The notes under the pieces were generated by a model. It made no database searches and was not told where the DNA came from. It worked only from the letters and a program-made list of their open reading frames with translations. Below are positions 1-9,204 of a stretch of 64,000 nucleotides of DNA, one piece after another (position 1 is the stretch's first letter; every line of letters begins with the position of its first letter). The translations under genes and the position numbers were made by a program. The stretch is from Cornus controversa (lineage: Eukaryota > Streptophyta > Magnoliopsida > Cornales > Cornaceae): NCBI GenBank assembly GCA_026545225.1, contig CM048845.1, forward strand, positions 74,766,033 to 74,830,032. The letters are read 5' to 3'.

Positions 1-235
1 ATAAAAGTAATCTCTTTAAAAAAAAAGATAAAAGAAAAAAAGTCCCCGCCCCACCACTGCTCCACCATGCCTGTCCATTTAATAAACGATTTTGAACAAG
101 AATGGAGGGAGCTTACTAAACGGCAACGGGATGGGTTTGAGGTCCCCTACCCCGTTGCCATCCCTGGCCCTTGATAAACACATATTGTTAATTATAAGGC
201 TCCTCTTTAGCTCCCCAGTCACTATGGGTAAAACC
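1..235. other. 3' flank of the DUF1677 gene
   Basis: This stretch lies downstream of the minus-strand DUF1677 stop codon and should hold its 3' UTR. I see no other gene, only A-rich runs and no clear polyadenylation signal. Confidence 0.4.
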
Positions 236-778
236 TTAAATCTTTGAGTTGATCTCCATCCTGATTGTCAGAATACAACTCGAGCTCCTTGCACTACCAT
301 CCTTAACTTTAGGACTAATAGACTTAGCCCTACCACCTTCAGTCCTACAGCTCTTCTTCAAGAGCTCTCTCATGTCCTCAGCTTGGTACAGCACAGGGTG
401 TGTCCTACCAAGCCTATTAAACTTCAAACAGTCACTCATATGCTCACTCAAAGCCTCTTCTCTATTACCACCATTTTTCTCAGTCTCTTCCTTCACAGCT
501 TCCGCACACAACCCACAAATCAGCTTCCTCGAGAACTTGTTGCGCATGCAGTGAATGTACTCGGGGGTGCACTCTTCACACATGCCACAGCACTCGCACT
601 TGGCATCCTCGACCTCTGAAATGGATGGTAGCTTCGTGTCAATGGCTTCTTTTCTTAGTTCAATGGCTATATCAGAAATTGTTCTTTGTAGACTTTCCAT
701 TGAGAGTCTATTTGCGGATTTGTTGTCAATGTTGTTATTAGTGTGAGAAAGAGCTAGTGCCTCTCTATTTGGTGCCAT
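236..778 (-). CDS. DUF1677 family cysteine-rich protein
   Basis: A single-exon 180-residue protein. Residues 59-95 hold the family's cysteine cluster: C61, C63, C64, C67, C70 in a CECCG-x2-EECTPEYI block, then C88 and C91 in ICGLCAEAVKEE. This pattern is typical of the plant-only DUF1677 family (usually 100-200 residues) and suggests a zinc-binding knuckle. The biochemical role is unknown in any plant I can recall. The C-terminal third is basic and Ser-rich and probably disordered. There is no signal peptide or membrane segment. The ATG at 776-778 is the first in frame and is preceded by a TATA-like AT run. Its neighbour is an SRPBCC gene, as I remember for At2g25780/At2g25770 in Arabidopsis, which supports orthology. 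I see no disruption. Confidence 0.9.
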   Translation of the reverse strand: MAPNREALALSHTNNNIDNKSANRLSMESLQRTISDIAIELRKEAIDTKLPSISEVEDAKCECCGMCEECTPEYIHCMRNKFSRKLICGLCAEAVKEETEKNGGNREEALSEHMSDCLKFNRLGRTHPVLYQAEDMRELLKKSCRTEGGRAKSISPKVKDGSARSSSCILTIRMEINSKI

Positions 779-811
779 GAGGACAATAAAACAAGTGCAA
801 CCACTAAATCA

Positions 812-824
812 ATATATATATATA
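812..824 (-). promoter_or_regulatory. Possible TATA box of the DUF1677 gene
   Basis: A TATATATATATAT run on the minus strand 34-46 bp before the ATG. It would leave a very short leader, so it may just be a dinucleotide repeat. Confidence 0.3.
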
Positions 825-826
825 AC

Positions 827-1566
827 TTCTCTCAAGGAGATGAGGAAACACTTTTACTAGGAGAGGGACTTAGAGTGGCTTCAGTGATTGTAAAAGAAAG
901 ATTAGATTTTGAAGGTTGGACAAGGTTTTGAGAGAAATCAAAATTTTGAGAAGGTTTGGAAAATGGAGTTTTTATCATGTAAGAAGATATATACATAGTA
1001 TGCCCCATATTCTAATTTATATTGTGCTACCAGTTTCTAGAAACCCTGGAGAGCAAATGTATTTGGACCATGGAAACTAGCTTTCATGTCAGCATTCAAT
1101 GAGGGAGATACAGAGATCTTAAATCACCTGGATTTGTTTTAATGAAGATGTGAATATAAAAAAGCCTCTGTTTTTCCCTTTTTTCTTTCTTTATTTTTAA
1201 TTTTAAAGCCTCACATGAGACAGTGTGAATGTGTTCGTGTGTTACTTACCTAGAAAAAAAAATCAAACAAACATGAGGTGTCAATTTTTCTTAGGGTATC
1301 AGTATTATGTTTTCCTAAATTTAATTGTTAAGAACAGTGTAATTGCTATATATATCTATATGCAACCACTTCAAAAAGGAAGTAAAAGGAAAATGCCAAG
1401 TGTACTTTTCACCATCAATGTTAAGGGATTTTTTCCACAAAAAAAAAAATCATTATATAGGTAAGAGATCACTAGTTCTTGTTAAAGTTGCAGTCACGAT
1501 AGGGGACATTTCAACCATACACCTTCGGCTATTTTTGTTAGTTAAGATCTCCACTTTTTGTTAGCA
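827..1566. other. Intergenic upstream region of DUF1677 gene
   Basis: AT-rich DNA with short A and T runs. I see no gene, terminal inverted repeat or transposon domain. It presumably includes the DUF1677 promoter. Confidence 0.4.
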
Positions 1567-2525
1567 GAGCACCATACCATGTTATATTTGTGTATATGCA
1601 TAATGAGAAAAGGCTTATAAGATCACGTTACATGCATCAAAGGATGAGTAAGGAAAGCAAAAAGTGGTTCTCTCTGTCTCTGTTTGCTTAGAGGAAACAA
1701 GTTATGGCAAGAAAAATGTGTACTTTTTCAACTTTTCAAACGTAAGATTTCTCAGTACTTTTAGATGAAAAGTGTGTACTTTTTCAGCTTTTCACACTTT
1801 AAGATTTCTGTATTATAGTTTTATACTCTGAACCATTATCAGTACGACATTGTCAAATCCGTTTTGAATTTACATATACAAGTTACAATACACACTCGTG
1901 ATCGAAACAAATTAAAACTTACATATTTGTCCGCAACAGCATAATATTACGTATAACAGTTGACTTATACAGAGGTTTAAAGTTATATATTTGTCCCACT
2001 TTCAGATTGTGCTTTCCATCTTTCTCTCCTTACTTCTTCTATTCTTGGAGTTGAGCCATATCTCTGCTAAATTGTTGAGTTTGAATTGAGCTGCGTCACT
2101 CTTGAGTTTGAATTCAATTGCGTCTTTCATCCATCCCTCTTTTTCTATGTTGAGTGTTTAGTTTCCTCCGATATTCTAAGTCATTTAATAAGAATAGTAT
2201 ATCAAATCCATTCATGTATATAAAAGAATATCATATTATAAAATGTTATATTAAATTTTTTTTTTTATCTCTTCATATAAAAAATAAGCATACCTATCAT
2301 TAATATACTCCCTCCACATAGATGAAGCGTGATTGTTTTTTAGCATGCATGTTGTATTCACGCAAACAAAAGTGAAATTTGCATGAATTGTGAGCCAAAT
2401 GTGGTAGAGTAGGGACACTTATGTTGGCATCGGCATTAGTTATCAGTGAAAAAAATGCAAAAAAACTCTTTCTTTTAGCATGACTTTTCTCTCTTATTTG
2501 GAAAAAAAAAAAAAAGAAGGAATTT
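1567..2525. repeat. Local duplication, copy A
   Basis: Aligns by eye with 3530-4945. Shared blocks include AGCACCATACCATGTTA near 1568 and 3535, the AAAGTGGTTCTCTC block at 1660/3594, AAATTTGCATGAATTGT at 2377/4811, and the block ending in ATCAGTGAAAAAAA at 2444/4872. The copies differ by many substitutions and indels, so the duplication is old. No coding potential is visible. Confidence 0.65.
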
Positions 2526-2821
2526 TTATTTTTATTTTGGATCTTTCACTTTTAACTTGAAAGAAATTTTTGAGATGAAAATTGTTACTTGGTCTAATAG
2601 TAGAAACGCGGGTTGAATATCATGAGCACCATTTTTTAGTTTAGGAGTGGTAAACAAAGTGGAATGAAAGAAAACCAGAGTCATAACTTTACTCTTAAGT
2701 ACTTCGGTAAACAAGCACTCATTATTCTTTATCGTCATTGCACCAATCATAGTCTCGTTACTAATAAAAATCTGAACACAGTCTTGGTCATGTAATGTTA
2801 GTTGTGTTATCTTTTAAAGAA

Positions 2822-2915
2822 AGGTAATACTTACCTACTCGTCAGTGAGTAGACAAGTCCTAGTGACCGTTATGTGGTTCAATAAAAAAGAAACACATCA
2901 ATTTTAATTACTGAA
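2822..2915. mobile_element. Terminal fragment of the 3706-3989 MITE family
   Basis: Matches the left end of the MITE at 3706-3989 in order: TAATACTTACCTACTC, a GTGAGTAG block, GTCCTAGTGACCG and CAATAAAAAAGAAACACATCA. Only about one inverted repeat remains. Confidence 0.6.
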
Positions 2916-3017
2916 TCAAATAACTAATTAATTGTTCTGGATCGATCCAGTTTCATTGGGTAATTCCCGTCGCTCCTTCTGCTCTTTCAATAACAACTAC
3001 AAGTAATCAACATCGAA

Positions 3018-3270
3018 AGACGATGATGATTTCAAACTGGGATGGCTTAGGAGACGGTGAAGATGACGACCATTTCTTCGAAACCTTCAATCGATATGAT
3101 GTCATCTATATATTATCAGACAGCTTTCCCCAATGCCATCACCGAAGAGGAAAAAAGGGAAGGCTACAAAAAAGAATGGCAACTCAATTCCAAACTATGT
3201 TTATCATCCAGAAATAGTATTTTTGCTCTCAGAAAAACCAGTATGATCTTCCACAGGTCTCCTGAATGAC
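3018..3270 (+). other. Coding-like fragment, unassigned
   Basis: Two overlapping plus-strand frames (from 3023 and 3057) look more protein-like than their AT-rich surroundings, with an acidic start (GDGEDDDHFFETFNRY) followed in the second frame by FPNAITEEEKREGYKKEW. They would join only through a frameshift. I do not recognise the parent gene. It may be a captured or decayed exon between the two duplicated blocks, or chance. Confidence 0.3.
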
Positions 3271-3529
3271 GTCATAGAAGGTGAGAGGAGGAAGAAGAAC
3301 AATTGAGAGTGGAGAGAGAGCGTGAAGTGTATGGAGCGAAGTGAATTAGCCAGTGAAAAAAATTTAGTTAAGATTTTCATTATATACAAAAGAGATCATA
3401 TATATAACATTTTTTTTAATCACCAAGAGGTGTCATGGTTTAATTAACTCTCACAACCAGAAAACTCGAACCCCTATCTTTCAATTTAAAAAGAGACAAA
3501 CTATTGCTGGACCACAAGCCTTCCTATTA

Positions 3530-4945
3530 TCATAGCACCATACCATGTTAGATTATAACTAAACATACGTCAAAGAATGATTAAGGAAAGCCAAAAGTGG
3601 TTCTCTCGCTGTCTCTCTTTCTTTGGAGGGAAACTAGCTATGTCAAGCAAAGTGAATATATTTTCAGCTTTTACGTAGCAAGGAGTACCCTTGAATAAAT
3701 ATTAATGGACAATACTTACTACTCACCAGTGTATAGGTGAGTCCTTCTGACTGCTAATGTGTTCCAATAAAAAATGAACACATCAGTTTTAAAGTGTAAT
3801 AAATAACTATAATAAATGAGAACTCATTTATTATACTTATTTATTGCATTTTAAACCTTATTTATTATATATATTTATTGCATTTTAAATTTAATTTTGT
3901 AATAAAGCTGACGTATTCATTTTTTATTGGAACACATCAGCGGTCAGAAGAGCTCACCTACATACTGATGAGTAGGTAAGTATTGTCCAATATTAATTGT
4001 GTGATCAACATATCCTTTTAAGATGTAATAGTAATTTTTATAAGCAGTTATTAGCTAATGATCCAGAATAGGTGGTGCTGGATTATTTGGAGCATTTGGA
4101 CAGTCAAAAGCCTAATTAAAAACTTCAAACCGTCGTAATATTCATTTGTAAGGATTTACCAAAACCTGTCATACATGCACGGAAAGGTTACGACAATATT
4201 GGATCCTATTTCGAACCCCAAATTCGGGAGTTTGAATAGAATTCCAGTGGATAGTCATTTTTTTGCATTTATAATTTCACGTGCTACTTGTTTTGGGTTC
4301 GAATCAGTTTGTTTTGAATTTTTGTGGGTCAAGTTCGTGATTTAGAACCTATCTATCATTTTCTATAAATTTAAAGGTCTATCGACACTATATTGTACAC
4401 TTTAACACTAAACTCTTACAAATGTTTGACATTCAATTCAAACATATATATTCTTGTATTTGAAATGTGCATTTACACTAATTGCCAATATCTTAATTTT
4501 ATACATTGATTTTAACGCTGATTATGAATATCTTAATCTTGATTAGCATGGTGGTGAATGCCTCTCTATGTGCTCTATCTTCAATTTCTATCCGCACTGT
4601 TTATAGTTTCCAGCAATATTCCAATCATTTACGGTAATTAGACAAATTCATTTAAAAGAACATCATATTATAAAATTTTATATTTATATATAGTTTTTTT
4701 TATCTATTCATCTCAAACCTCTGCATAATATAATCTTTATACATACATGAGGCCTGACTACTTCTTAGCATGTATATTATATTCAGGCAAATTATTATTT
4801 CACGAAAGTAAAATTTGCATGAATTGTCAACAAGATGCGGTAGAGTATGAACACCTCTGTTGACATCTAGTTGTCAGTGAAAAAAACACAAAAAGCCTTT
4901 CAACGTCATTTTTCTCTTTTTTATTAGGAAAAAAAAAGGATTTTC
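3530..4945. repeat. Local duplication, copy B
   Basis: Second copy of the 1567-2525 block, enlarged by a MITE at 3706-3989 and further sequence near 4000-4550. It runs directly into the dispersed repeat at 4959. Confidence 0.6.
3706..3989. mobile_element. MITE with ~80-bp terminal inverted repeats
   Basis: A 284-bp element. The left end reads TGGACAATACTTACTACTCA and the right end is its near-perfect inverse, ending GGTAAGTATTGTCCA. Inverted identity continues for about 80 bp on each side, through TCTTCTGAC and GTGTTCCAATAAAAAATGAA. A 7-bp direct repeat ATATTAA flanks it (3699-3705 and 3990-3996). No coding potential. The superfamily is uncertain because 7 bp is not diagnostic. Confidence 0.85.
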
Positions 4946-4958
4946 TCCCTTGATTGAT

Positions 4959-5217
4959 AATATATATTGCATATTATATATTATATTTGGTAGAATCGGA
5001 TTATTAATGGATCAGATTGACCATAATCTATATCCGATTTGTTAATTTAATAGATTATCGGATTTGAATCATTAACTGATTATCGGATTAAATGTTGAAT
5101 CAATATCCAAATTATCATATCACATTCGGATTGAAATTCGACCTTTTGACAAGTAGTCTAGTTGTCTGTAATGAGATTGAATTAGTTTATGTCAATTAAT
5201 ATAAGTTTTAAATGCCA
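4959..5217. repeat. Dispersed CGGATTAT-rich repeat, copy 1
   Basis: Part of a family also seen at 20540-20745, 29950-30125 and 47340-47900. All carry an ATTATATTTGGT-like run, a CGGATTATTAA motif, an AACCATAATCCATAT-like block, and a TTGAATCAATATC-like block. It has no coding content and the transposon class is unknown. Here it is also the left end of the block shared with the LFS2 flank. Confidence 0.6.
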
Positions 5218-5452
5218 TAAAAGAAAGAAAGAGAGAGAATTTTCTTTGAATTGTATTAATGAATGTTATATCTTTACAATATACAATGAATTCATATATA
5301 TAGTAGAAGGAAAGAGGGCAGATGAGCGGAGAGCAAGTTAACATATATATGGTAAGCTCCAATCATAGGAAATCCTAATGTGATATGGAAAAGATACCAT
5401 ACACAATATATTCTAACACTCCCTCAAACTCAAGGTGGGCTATACGACGTCA

Positions 5453-5685
5453 TCTGGAGTTTAGAAATAATCTCTCAAAAACGACCTAGTAAAAAAGATT
5501 TGATAAAGATATTTACTATCTGATCATATGAAGTGACAGACCGTAACTGTAAGGTATTTTGAAGTAGACAATAACGAATAAAATGACAATATATCTCAAT
5601 GTATTTGATCTGCTCATGAAAAATATCATTGTGTGCAATCTAAATAATACTATTGTTATCACAATAGATGGGAGTAGCAGTGGAT
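5453..5685 (-). pseudogene. Copia RNase H C-terminal remnant
   Basis: Reads PIYCDNN, a stop, IAHND-IFHEQ-KYIEI-CHFIR, then LRSVTSYDQIVNIF-KSF. This is the familiar end of plant Copia RNase H (CDN-S-I-IA-N--FHERTKHIE-D-HF-R). The in-frame stop and the break at 5685 make it non-functional. The remainder of pol is missing. Confidence 0.85.
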
Positions 5686-5872
5686 TGTTAGATTATATAT
5701 TTCCTATTATAGATTATATATCTTTTCCTTCTCCTAAACCATTTAGGACTATGATTTCTTGTTTCATAAATTTACTTAACCTCTAAGATTATGTGCCTAT
5801 AAATAGGCATTTATGTACCAATATAATCATATCAATTCAATCAAATACAATTCTCTTTCTTTATTTCTAACA
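5686..5872 (+). mobile_element. Short nested LTR with primer-binding site
   Basis: Starts TGTTAGATTATATATTTCC, ends TTTCTAACA, and is followed at once by TGGTATTAAAGCTTACC, a tRNA-Met-type primer-binding site. It interrupts the Copia RNase H remnant in the opposite orientation. About 170 bp of leader follows. The LTR is 187 bp, short enough for a TRIM or small Copia. I do not see the second LTR, so it is truncated. Confidence 0.65.
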
Positions 5873-6662
5873 TGGTATTAAAGCTTACCAATTCCTAGTA
5901 ATCTTCATTGTCTATCGCCCTCACCGCTGGGGATGATACCATCAACTTCATCCATGGCGGTCCTGGTCAATCTGGGATGACACCATCCGCTTCATCCCCG
6001 GTAGTCAATCGTAGCAAATAGTTTCCGCCTTATATATATTATGCAGTAATAAAAGAAGAAAAAATCATGATTATAAATCAGTTTATCAGTTCATCGGCTC
6101 CCACTAGCATCTGTGTCAAAGTTGTTGATTTCAACGAGCCCCTTTTTTGATATTCAAATCAGCTTTCACTTCAGCGAGTAGCTTTCGGTCATACCATCGC
6201 TTCAACGAATTTGCTCTTTCGTAATTTCTTTGTATGTGTTTCTCAGCCATCTAATCTGGACTGGCGTGACGGTGAAAGCTGAGTTAGGGCTAAACTGGCG
6301 CGCATGGTAACACGTGGGGGCACAGGAGACAACAGAGAAGCGGCCAGAAAATTCTAGCGACACGTGGGGGCTTCGTTTCTACTAATTTTGGTTGCAACCT
6401 AATCGTCTAGTCAAGGGCGCCTTTGTTCTGATATATTCAGAACATCAAACGAAGTTCTAGAAGATGAATTTTCGGCACCAAACAAAAAATAATTCTTTTT
6501 GAATGATTGTTTTGAAATACCACCAAGAGAACAATTAGGAAGAACAAGAAAATGAGATTTTTGAAAACCCTTGCTCTAATACCATATTAGAATGAGAGAG
6601 AGAATTATCTCTTATATATTCTAACCCATTTATGTTATTTTTTATACTGATATATTCTAACA

Positions 6663-7310
6663 TCTATATTTAAAATTTTAACTTTTATTTTTTTAGAGCA
6701 CTTGTGGTTCTAATTTCAGCACTTTACCCACAGTAAATGCTTGTACAAACCCAAGAACCACATGATTCCAATAATTATCATATCTCACTCCCACAAAGTT
6801 ACAAACATTAGGGAGTAGAGTCACATCTTACTAGTCCAAAAGCTATAAACAACACAAGATTTCAAATATCATATCTAAACTTTAGCAACAACAAAAATCA
6901 ATAGAGAGCCTATGAGCAACATTAGTGAGCCCATCATCACTCTCTGGCCTGTGGAGTGTGTTACAACTTGCAACAATATGGTATATGTGAAATATTAGGA
7001 TAACAACCTTATTATATAGGGGAATTAAATTAGATGCTAAGTTAGTCCATTGTAATTTAAAGACATTGTATGTAGCTTAGGTACATGGGATGAATGAAGC
7101 ATCTTTTTAAGTAAAGTAACATATTAGTCAATGCATGTGATTTATTTTGATTCTATCCATAACAACTATTGATTGTTTAGATGAATCCTTCGAATTTTAT
7201 ATGGATTAATTCATAATGTTCTATCAATCATGGCCTTAAGATCCGACATGGATGTCGTCATACTGATGAATCTGGACATAACTTTGATTAAATCGAAAAA
7301 TTAAGAGTGA
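6663..7310 (-). pseudogene. LFS-like gene relic: coding region deleted
   Basis: Collinear with both flanks of the LFS2 gene (21050-21550) but without its coding sequence. 6663-6936 matches the LFS2 3' flank (20790-21049), for example TTTCAGC-TTTACCCACAGTAAAT and AGTAGAGTCACATCTTACTAG. About 6937-6949 still encodes the last residues and TGA stop. The sequence then jumps to the LFS2 leader/promoter: GTGTTACAA, AATATTAG-ATAACAACC and the TATA motif TATATAATAA (7009-7018 here, 21639-21648 in LFS2). From 7100 it follows 22430-22650. The gene body was removed by an internal deletion. Confidence 0.8.
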
Positions 7311-7485
7311 AAACAATTCGAATCCAAACTTTTTGATGCAACTAAGAGATGGCACTCACTATGTGGCATACATGGGACGGAGAGAAAGTAGGATAGTACG
7401 TGGAAGAGAGGCTCGAGAATTTTGTCAAATTTGTGAGATAATGTGACATAAATTTAAATCCTACATTAGACAATGACAGACGTTT
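7311..7485. repeat. Distal part of the LFS flank duplication
   Basis: Matches 24035-24215: AAAACAATTCGAATCCAAA here and AAAACAATTCAAATCCAAA there, then GAATTTTGTCAAATTTGTGA. In the second copy, transposons separate it from the LFS2 promoter; here it remains adjacent. Confidence 0.6.
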
Positions 7486-7526
7486 CGTGCACTTAGGCTA
7501 GCTCTCTTTCTCAAATGACATATATC

Positions 7527-7850
7527 TACACTACTATTGAATGCATGAATAATTACTATATACTTTTAATATTTTTATATTATTTTTAAATTAAAAACAA
7601 AAATACCTAGCTCTTTAATTAAATAAGAATTATTAAATGTTATTGGTTATTAGAGTGTTATCAAAATCTATATCTATATTTATTCTATGTATATAAATTT
7701 TTTGTACATTTTTTTATTTTTTATGTTATTTTTAAATTAGAAACAAAGTTACTTCTTTGAATTAAACAAGAATTATTAGATGTTATTGGTTATTTAATAG
7801 AATATTATCAATAAGATAATATTAAAGTTAAATTTTGTAAGTAATAAACA
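7527..7850. repeat. AT-rich repeat family with TCTAYACTAC start
   Basis: Two imperfect units containing AGAATTATTAAATGTTATTGG and TTATCAATAAGATAATATTA. Further units lie at 25180-25480, 25720-25845 and 28206-28400. Units often begin TCTACACTACT or TCTATACTACC, recalling plant Helitron 5' ends, but no matching 3' end is assigned. Confidence 0.55.
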
Positions 7851-7864
7851 CTAAAGAAAATTTT

Positions 7865-8135
7865 TTTAATTTAGAATTTGTCAAAAGAGAAAGAGATTAC
7901 TATTTTTTGACTCCTTTTTGAGTATTTTTTTTTTTTGAGCCTATCAAAAGAGACCAAAAATAGTAAAGATTAGAGACAGGAAGGGGATGAGAAATGTTAC
8001 TTGTATAATTTGAAAAAAAAAAAAAATTTATTCACTTGTAATGTTAAGATTAGAAATGTTAATTTCTTTAAGATAGGAGTGTAAACGTAAAAAAAGAAAG
8101 TGTGAATATCGTCTCCCTTTTTAATTTATATATAA
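7865..8135. repeat. TCAAAAGAGA repeat block, copy 1
   Basis: Contains TTTGTCAAAAGAGA and CCTATCAAAAGAGA after T runs, then a tail (AGAAATGTTAATTTCTTTAA, AGTGTAAACGTAAAAAA, GAATATCGTCTCCCTTT) that is repeated at 23380-23570. Non-coding. Confidence 0.55.
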
Positions 8136-8448
8136 ATATATATATATATGTATATAAAATCATTATAATAGAGGTTATAATAATCTTTTATTATATAAAA
8201 AAAATTTAAACAATACAGTTATTATAATAGTTATAAAGTTAAATACAACTCTTATAACAAGTGAAAGGAAAAAACAAAATGGCAACATTGCTAACACAAC
8301 ATGCCAAAGATTACAAAGAAATTTCTCTTATATTTTTATTTTTAACACGAAATGACATGCAACAATAAAACAACAGAATGATTCCAAAGAAAATGACAAA
8401 CAACAATAAAACAACAGAATGATTCCAAAGAAAATGACAAACAAATTA

Positions 8449-8982
8449 TTAGGCCACGAAACTGCTTGTTTTGAAATCTGAACATCCTAGGGCATCCTCC
8501 TCCATTTTCTTAGCCATGCCCTGCAGCCCCACCTCATACTTGTTCACCAAATCGTCCAGATTACACCCTTCCAATGGATCCAAGGAGAACGACCACTCCA
8601 TCACGCATCCGCATCCGCCTCCACCATCACCCCCTCCCGGAGCAATCTTGACCGTCGAAACGTATGACTTGAACCCTATATTGCAGTCCACAATCTCGTA
8701 GCTCAAACTCCGGTCAACAGGATCAATGGCTATCAATCTTTCCCTGGACCAGCTAACGGGATCGTCACCACTACCGATAGATTTGATTGAAAAGCCGGCA
8801 CAGTATCGGATACAACCGGGCTCACCGTTGGTGCCATGGACACCATAACAAGTGGATAAGCTCGGAAACCATTTGTGTAAATTGAAGAAGTCTTTGAGAA
8901 GAGGCCATATTTGGTCTGCACTAGCATATGCTAGCCTTGTGGAAACCTTGCCTTCCCACTTGGGCTCTGACTTTTGCTCCAT
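8449..8982 (-). CDS. Lachrymatory-factor synthase-like SRPBCC protein (LFS1)
   Basis: A 177-residue intronless protein of the SRPBCC/START-like fold (Polyketide_cyc2), closest in pattern to plant lachrymatory-factor synthase-like proteins. Marks: PKWEGK (7-12), A-ADQIWPLLKDFFNLHKWFP (20-40), PGCIRYCAG (55-63), SW-RERLIAIDP (77-87), a Gly-rich loop near 124-133, and the C-terminal amphipathic helix. R59 and E81 sit where onion LFS has its essential Arg and Glu (recalled R71/E88), so the cavity may be catalytic, but dicot homologues have no settled reaction. I chose the Met at 8982 because upstream codons are translated microsatellite. It is about 53% identical by eye to LFS2 over the N-terminal half. 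A CACTA end lies 110 bp upstream. Confidence 0.9.
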   Translation of the reverse strand: MEQKSEPKWEGKVSTRLAYASADQIWPLLKDFFNLHKWFPSLSTCYGVHGTNGEPGCIRYCAGFSIKSIGSGDDPVSWSRERLIAIDPVDRSLSYEIVDCNIGFKSYVSTVKIAPGGGDGGGGCGCVMEWSFSLDPLEGCNLDDLVNKYEVGLQGMAKKMEEDALGCSDFKTSSFVA

Positions 8983-9029
8983 TAGAGAGAGAGGGAGAGA
9001 GTCCCAAATGATTATTGAGAGAGATTGTT

Positions 9030-9070
9030 TATATAGATATATATATATATATATACACACACATATATAG
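9030..9070 (-). promoter_or_regulatory. TATA-rich core promoter candidate of LFS1
   Basis: Alternating TA and CA repeats 48-88 bp upstream of the LFS1 ATG contain many TATA boxes. The CT-rich leader (8983-9000, GAGAGAGAGGGAGAGAG on the plus strand) parallels that of LFS2. Confidence 0.4.
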
Positions 9071-9091
9071 ATACACTGAAACAACTGAATG

Positions 9092-9204
9092 CACTACAAG
9101 ACATTTAGTATTTTCGGCAATTTTTTACCAACGGTATTGAAAGTGTCGATGATTTAAAGATATTATCGATGTTTTGTAAAATTTGGCAGATATTACGAGC
9201 GGTT
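9092..9204. mobile_element. CACTA (En/Spm) terminal fragment
   Basis: Begins CACTACAAGACATTTAGTA, close to the plant CACTA end CACTACAAGAAA. TTTTCGGCAATTTTTTACCA and AACGGTATTG, typical subterminal repeats, follow. It stops where Gypsy pol sequence begins at about 9205. I did not find the matching end (TTGTAGTG), so the element is broken. Confidence 0.7.

Larger units (their letters stand above)
5218..6662 (-). mobile_element. Decayed Ty1/Copia element
   Basis: Minus-strand order: short 5' LTR remnant starting TGTTAGAATATATCAG at 6662; a primer-binding site close to TGGTATTAGAGCA near 6574-6586 (plant Copia consensus TGGTATCAGAGCA, initiator tRNA-Met); truncated leader; RNase H remnant; a polypurine-like TTTGAGGGAGTG at about 5420-5432; then the 3' LTR (about 5218-5422), also starting TGTTAGAATATAT. 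It interrupts sequence that is continuous at 20745-20795 beside LFS2, so its limits come from that comparison. Confidence 0.75.

Noticed and set aside
249..746. Three plus-strand ORFs of 63-101 codons
   Set aside because: They are antisense shadows of the DUF1677 gene, which has clear family motifs on the minus strand.
8983..9084. N-terminal extension of LFS1 (34 residues)
   Set aside because: It is translated from TA/CA microsatellite and leader; LFS2 and the family start at the equivalent of the 8982 Met.
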